This document shows, in pieces, positions 5,474-8,361 of a stretch of 8,361 nt of DNA (position 1 is its first letter; every line of letters starts with the position of its first letter). The notes under the pieces are model-generated. The model did no database searches. It was not told the DNA's origin and was given only the letters and a program-made list of their open reading frames with translations. Origin of the DNA: Deltaproteobacteria bacterium (lineage in GTDB: Bacteria; Desulfobacterota; Desulfobaccia; Desulfobaccales; 0-14-0-80-60-11); the NCBI GenBank assembly GCA_016874945.1, contig VGSO01000110.1, positions 1 to 8,361 on the forward strand, written 5' to 3'. The position numbers and the translations under genes were made by a program.

Positions 5474-8127
5474 TTGGCACCCCTTTTGGAAGTCTTGCGG
5501 GATTTCTGGAGGGGGACGCCCAGGGTCACCATCGTGCCCTGATGGGGCTGAGACTCCACTTCCAGCCATCCCCCCAGATAATGAAGACGTTCCCGGATAC
5601 TGAATAGGCCGAAGCCGCCGGCGCCCCGGGATTGGGGATTGAGTTTGTCGGCATCCATTCCCACCCCGTCGTCTCCCACCATGATTCGCACTTCGCTGCC
5701 GTTGCGCGCGATGGTTACTTGGGCGTGGCGCGCCTGGGCATGCTTCACTATGTTGATCATCAATTCCCGGACGGACCGAAAGAGCAGCACTTTCAGTTCA
5801 TCGCTCATGGGAATGTCCGCCGTTTCTTTGCGCACCTCCACCCGGATGCCGTGTTGGGACCGCACATGTTTGGCGAACCACTCCACTGCCGCTTCAAACC
5901 CCAGCTCATAGAGGACCGGGAGGCTCAGTTCGAAGGTCAGGGATCGGGTGTCCTGGATCATCTTTTCGATGAGGTCCCGGATTTCCCCCAAGGGCCCGGC
6001 AATGGCCTGATTGGCCAAGGTCTTTTGCAGCACTCCCAGCTTGATTTTGGAGATGGCCAGGGCCTGGCCGATATGGTCATGAAGGTCCGTGGCCAGCCGC
6101 CGCCGTTCCCGTTCCTCCGTGAGAGAAAGCTCGGAGGCCAGGGACTGCAACTTTTCCTGGTGAGCCTGGATCTCTTCCTCGGCCTGTTTGCGCTTGTGGA
6201 TGTCCTCCACCATGGCGATGGCGAACTGGCGCTTGCCCCCCCCTCCCCGCACCAAAGAGACGGTGAGCTGGCCCCACACCGCGTGTCCGTCCTTGCGATG
6301 GAAGCGCTTTTCCATGCGGTAAGAGTCGCGCTTGCCTTCCCCCAGATCCTGGAAACGGAGGGCATGGAGCTCCAGGTCTTCCGGGGAGGTCAGGTGAATA
6401 AAGGGTTTGCGGTACAAGTCTTCCTTGGTGCAGGCCAGCAGCCGGGCCAAGGCGGGGTTGCTGTCCAGGAGAATGCCTTCCATATCCACCAGGGCCATGC
6501 CGATGGCCGCGTCTTCGAAGATCTTCTGGAAGCGCTTTTCCGTTTCTCTGAGGGCCGTGATATCGCTGAACATCGCGAAGGCCCCGGTGAAGCCGCCGTT
6601 TTCAAACAAAGGCACCGAACTCATGATGAGAAAGGCCACGCCCCGGTTTTTGCAAATGACCTCGATTTCCTGTATCGCCACGCTGTTCTTGCGGTTTTCA
6701 TTCAGGACGTTTTCCACCAATTGCCGGTTGTGCCGGTCAAAAAAATCATAGATGCTCTTCCCCTCCAGGGATTGGTGGCCGGTGATTTCTCGCATGCGCT
6801 GGTTGACAAATTTGATGACGCCCTTGTCGTCGATGATCCAGATGCCCTCATGGGCGTTTTCCACCAATTCCCGGTACTTGCGCTCGGAAACCTCCAGTTT
6901 GCGGTACAGGAGGGCATTTTCCAGGGCGATGGCGATCTGATTGGCGAAGCTGGCGATAAATTCCTTATCCCCCACGCTGATGGGCGAGTCCTCCCGCGTG
7001 CGGTCGGCCATGAGCACCCCGATGACTTTGCCGCGCACGGTGAGGGGGGCCAGGATAAAGGACTTGGGCTGAAAATACTGGATAAGAGGATTGTTCAGGT
7101 TGAGATGGCTCCGGGTCACATCCTGGAAGACCACGGGGATGCCGGTCATGGCCACCCGGGCGATGACATTGTCTACCTTGGTGATGGGAATCCGGTAGCC
7201 CCGGACTCGCTCAAAGAGCTCCGGGTCCACTCCCACCGCGTAAGTTAATTCCAGCACCTCGTCCTGTTCGTCCAGGAGCAGGATTCCAGCCCGGTCCAGT
7301 TTGGCGGAATTCACCAGCAGCCGCAAGGTCACCTGGAGGAGCTTTTCCAAATGGAGGACCGACAGCGCCGCAGTGCCGGTCTCCTGGAGGCACATGAGCT
7401 GGTCGATCTTTTCCTTGAGTTGAATATTTAAGTGGTGAACTTCATTAAATTTTTTCTTAAGGAGTTCCTTGTCCCGTTCCAGTTCCTCGATGGTATAGTT
7501 CAAGGCCCGCCAGGGGACCAGGAATTTGAGCAGATTTTCCTTGAGGCTGAACTTTCTCTGCCATTTGATGAGGTATTCGCAGTAGTCGTCCCCTTTATAA
7601 AAACACTTGGTTTCCTCCAGGATGGCCGGGGGCAGATTCCAGATGGTGGGAATGCCGGAATAGATGCCTTGATTGAACAAACAAAAGTCAATGTTGCCCG
7701 GCACTTCCGGAAACCAGTGGAGCCGGACCACCGCGCTGGCCCGGGTGGTTTCCACCAGTTCCACCCTTTTGTTTTTATTGAATTTATCGTTGAGGGCCTG
7801 GACTCTTTTGAGGGTGCTGCGGGGATTCTTGTGGGCGAACATGATGATGCGCTGCACGTAGCCCAATTTTTTCCGGGCCGCGGACTCATAGCCGATCTTA
7901 AAAGCGATGTTATCATTGTTGGTGATCTTTTTTGCATTTCTGAACATCTGGCTGATTACATCGCTGGACACCCAGTTGTTAATCTCCGTGAGAAATTCCT
8001 GGGCATTAGGCACCCCCTCCACTTCCGGACCTAAACCCTCAAAGAGTTGGGGCACCCCGGCGGGCATGCTTTCCAGGAAATATTCAATGATGGCCCTGGT
8101 GTTGAGACAACTGTGGTGCTTTTCCAT
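5470..8127 (-). CDS. Soluble multi-sensor histidine kinase (N-terminal sensor-GAF-PAS-PAS-HisKA_3-HATPase)
   Basis: The protein has 885 residues and no transmembrane segment, so it is a cytoplasmic sensor. Residues 1-210 form a sensory region I cannot name firmly. Its middle (MFRNAKKITNNDNIAFKIG) recalls the N-terminal ligand-binding domain of some AraC-type regulators, and its end (Cys175-FYKGDDY-Cys183-EY) recalls V4R-like small-molecule domains. A coiled coil follows (212-245), then GAF (about 250-407), PAS 1 (about 413-525) and PAS 2 (about 530-645). The kinase core is HisKA_3, with phospho-acceptor His683 in ATDLHDHIGQAL. HATPase_c follows, with N-box Asn792 (ELMINIVKHA), G1 box DDGVGMD (819-825) and G2 box GGFGLFSIRERL (837-848). 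This is the NarX/DesK-type kinase class, which autophosphorylates and passes phosphate to NarL-type regulators, three of which follow. The ATG at 8127 is the first start after an in-frame stop but lacks a clear Shine-Dalgarno. Its TGA overlaps the RR3 ATG. The ligand is unknown. Confidence 0.96.
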   Translation of the reverse strand: MEKHHSCLNTRAIIEYFLESMPAGVPQLFEGLGPEVEGVPNAQEFLTEINNWVSSDVISQMFRNAKKITNNDNIAFKIGYESAARKKLGYVQRIIMFAHKNPRSTLKRVQALNDKFNKNKRVELVETTRASAVVRLHWFPEVPGNIDFCLFNQGIYSGIPTIWNLPPAILEETKCFYKGDDYCEYLIKWQRKFSLKENLLKFLVPWRALNYTIEELERDKELLKKKFNEVHHLNIQLKEKIDQLMCLQETGTAALSVLHLEKLLQVTLRLLVNSAKLDRAGILLLDEQDEVLELTYAVGVDPELFERVRGYRIPITKVDNVIARVAMTGIPVVFQDVTRSHLNLNNPLIQYFQPKSFILAPLTVRGKVIGVLMADRTREDSPISVGDKEFIASFANQIAIALENALLYRKLEVSERKYRELVENAHEGIWIIDDKGVIKFVNQRMREITGHQSLEGKSIYDFFDRHNRQLVENVLNENRKNSVAIQEIEVICKNRGVAFLIMSSVPLFENGGFTGAFAMFSDITALRETEKRFQKIFEDAAIGMALVDMEGILLDSNPALARLLACTKEDLYRKPFIHLTSPEDLELHALRFQDLGEGKRDSYRMEKRFHRKDGHAVWGQLTVSLVRGGGGKRQFAIAMVEDIHKRKQAEEEIQAHQEKLQSLASELSLTEERERRRLATDLHDHIGQALAISKIKLGVLQKTLANQAIAGPLGEIRDLIEKMIQDTRSLTFELSLPVLYELGFEAAVEWFAKHVRSQHGIRVEVRKETADIPMSDELKVLLFRSVRELMINIVKHAQARHAQVTIARNGSEVRIMVGDDGVGMDADKLNPQSRGAGGFGLFSIRERLHYLGGWLEVESQPHQGTMVTLGVPLQKSRKTSKRGAK
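5480..5485 (-). promoter_or_regulatory. Ribosome binding site of RR3, inside the kinase gene
   Basis: Minus-strand AAGGGG ends 6 nt before the ATG at 5473. It lies within the last codons of the kinase, consistent with re-initiation by ribosomes finishing the kinase and supporting this start over in-frame codons further upstream. Confidence 0.7.
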
Positions 8128-8172
8128 ATTTTTAACTTATGGTTTTGATTCGGTATACTACTCCCAAAATTT

Positions 8173-8201
8173 ATCATAATCGAGGCATCACAAAAGTTCA
8201 A
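8173..8201 (-). promoter_or_regulatory. Candidate sigma70-type promoter for the kinase-RR3 operon
   Basis: On the minus strand TTGAAC (8196-8201) and TATGAT (8173-8178) are separated by exactly 17 bp. They match the sigma70 consensus at 4 of 6 and 5 of 6 bases. Transcription would start near 8166, giving a leader of roughly 40 nt before the ATG at 8127. No transcription data support it, but spacing and position are right. Confidence 0.55.
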
Positions 8202-8243
8202 GCAGTTTTCCAGCCAACTGCCCGCCAGGTTATTTCCCCTAGC

Positions 8244-8277
8244 TAGCTTAACCTATTGAATTGAAAAGTTAAGGCTA
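8244..8277. promoter_or_regulatory. Inverted repeat upstream of the kinase promoter (possible regulator site)
   Basis: TAGCTTAAC at 8244-8252 is complementary, with a one-base bulge, to GTTAAGGCTA at 8268-8277 across a 15-nt spacer. It overlaps an 8-bp palindrome CTAGCTAG (8239-8246). It also lies next to the word TAGGGGAAA (minus strand, 8233-8241), which resembles elements upstream of the regulator genes. It sits 43 bp upstream of the proposed -35 box, a usual place for an activator site. It could also be a chance AT-rich dyad. Confidence 0.4.
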
Positions 8278-8303
8278 AACCTTCGGGAAATTCGGAACTA
8301 TTG

Positions 8304-8347
8304 AATCAGGTTTTCCGAAGGTCAAAATCAGGTTTTTCGAAGGCCAA
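8304..8347. repeat. 22-bp tandem duplication at the right edge
   Basis: Units at 8304-8325 and 8326-8347 match at 20 of 22 positions (both start AATCAGGTTTT or AATCAGGTTTTT and contain CGAAGG). The inner word CCGAAGGT (8315-8322) has its reverse complement ACCTTCGG at 8279-8286, making an inverted pair. The window ends 14 bases later, so further copies may exist outside. No coding sequence was recognised between 8128 and the edge. Confidence 0.75.
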
Positions 8348-8361
8348 AATAAGGGACCCAC

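Noticed and set aside
5474..5569. 32-residue N-terminal extension of RR3
   Set aside because: It would lie entirely inside the kinase ATPase domain coding region in another frame. The ATG at 5473 has a good ribosome binding site and gives the standard receiver N-terminus.
5632..7248. 538-codon open frame on the plus strand opposite the kinase
   Set aside because: It is antisense to a well-supported kinase, its translation has no recognisable domain, and its composition is that expected from the complement of GC-biased codons.

Overview
The window looks like chromosomal DNA of a Gram-negative, GC-rich bacterium. The genes are GC-rich, while the intergenic gaps are AT-rich and carry short tandem repeats. 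A PAS/GAF sensor kinase with NarL-type regulators, a cation diffusion facilitator (CDF) ending in a cysteine cluster, and heptanucleotide intergenic repeats would suit a deltaproteobacterial (Desulfobacterota-like) lineage. That placement is an inference from general character, not from a marker gene.

Layout. The 3' part of a subtilisin-family (S8) protease gene runs rightward from the left edge to 1616 and ends in a strong intrinsic terminator (1647-1677). Everything else recognised as coding is on the minus strand. In transcription order these are: a large soluble sensor histidine kinase (8127-5470), a NarL-type response regulator whose ATG overlaps the kinase stop codon (5473-4820), a second (4500-3817) and a third (3547-2894) paralogous regulator, and a CDF metal-efflux transporter (2824-1832). 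No transposase, tRNA, rRNA, CRISPR array or phage gene was seen.

How the genes may work together. The kinase has an unassigned N-terminal sensory region, a coiled coil, GAF, PAS, PAS, HisKA_3 and HATPase_c. It is the only kinase in the window, and it is translationally coupled to the nearest regulator (RR3). Two further regulators with all phosphorylation residues intact and nearly the same DNA-recognition helix follow within about 2 kb, each behind its own 270-320 bp gap. The simplest reading is one kinase serving one coupled regulator plus two duplicated ones (a branched two-component system). The CDF gene lies 69 bp downstream of the last regulator and could be co-transcribed with it or be a target. 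The signal sensed is unknown.

The most notable non-coding signal is upstream of the third regulator. Four imperfect 12-bp palindromes (consensus NGGRRAWWYCCT) start at 3586, 3609, 3631 and 3654. Their 22-23 bp spacing, about two helical turns, is what an operator array for a dimeric regulator would look like. Related TARGGGAAW words occur upstream of the kinase, the second regulator and the CDF gene. Other structure includes an 8-unit CCTGAAA heptamer array abutting the second regulator's stop codon, a short TTCGGTT array at 1714-1733, a 22-bp tandem duplication at the right edge, and a G-rich run at 4753-4801.
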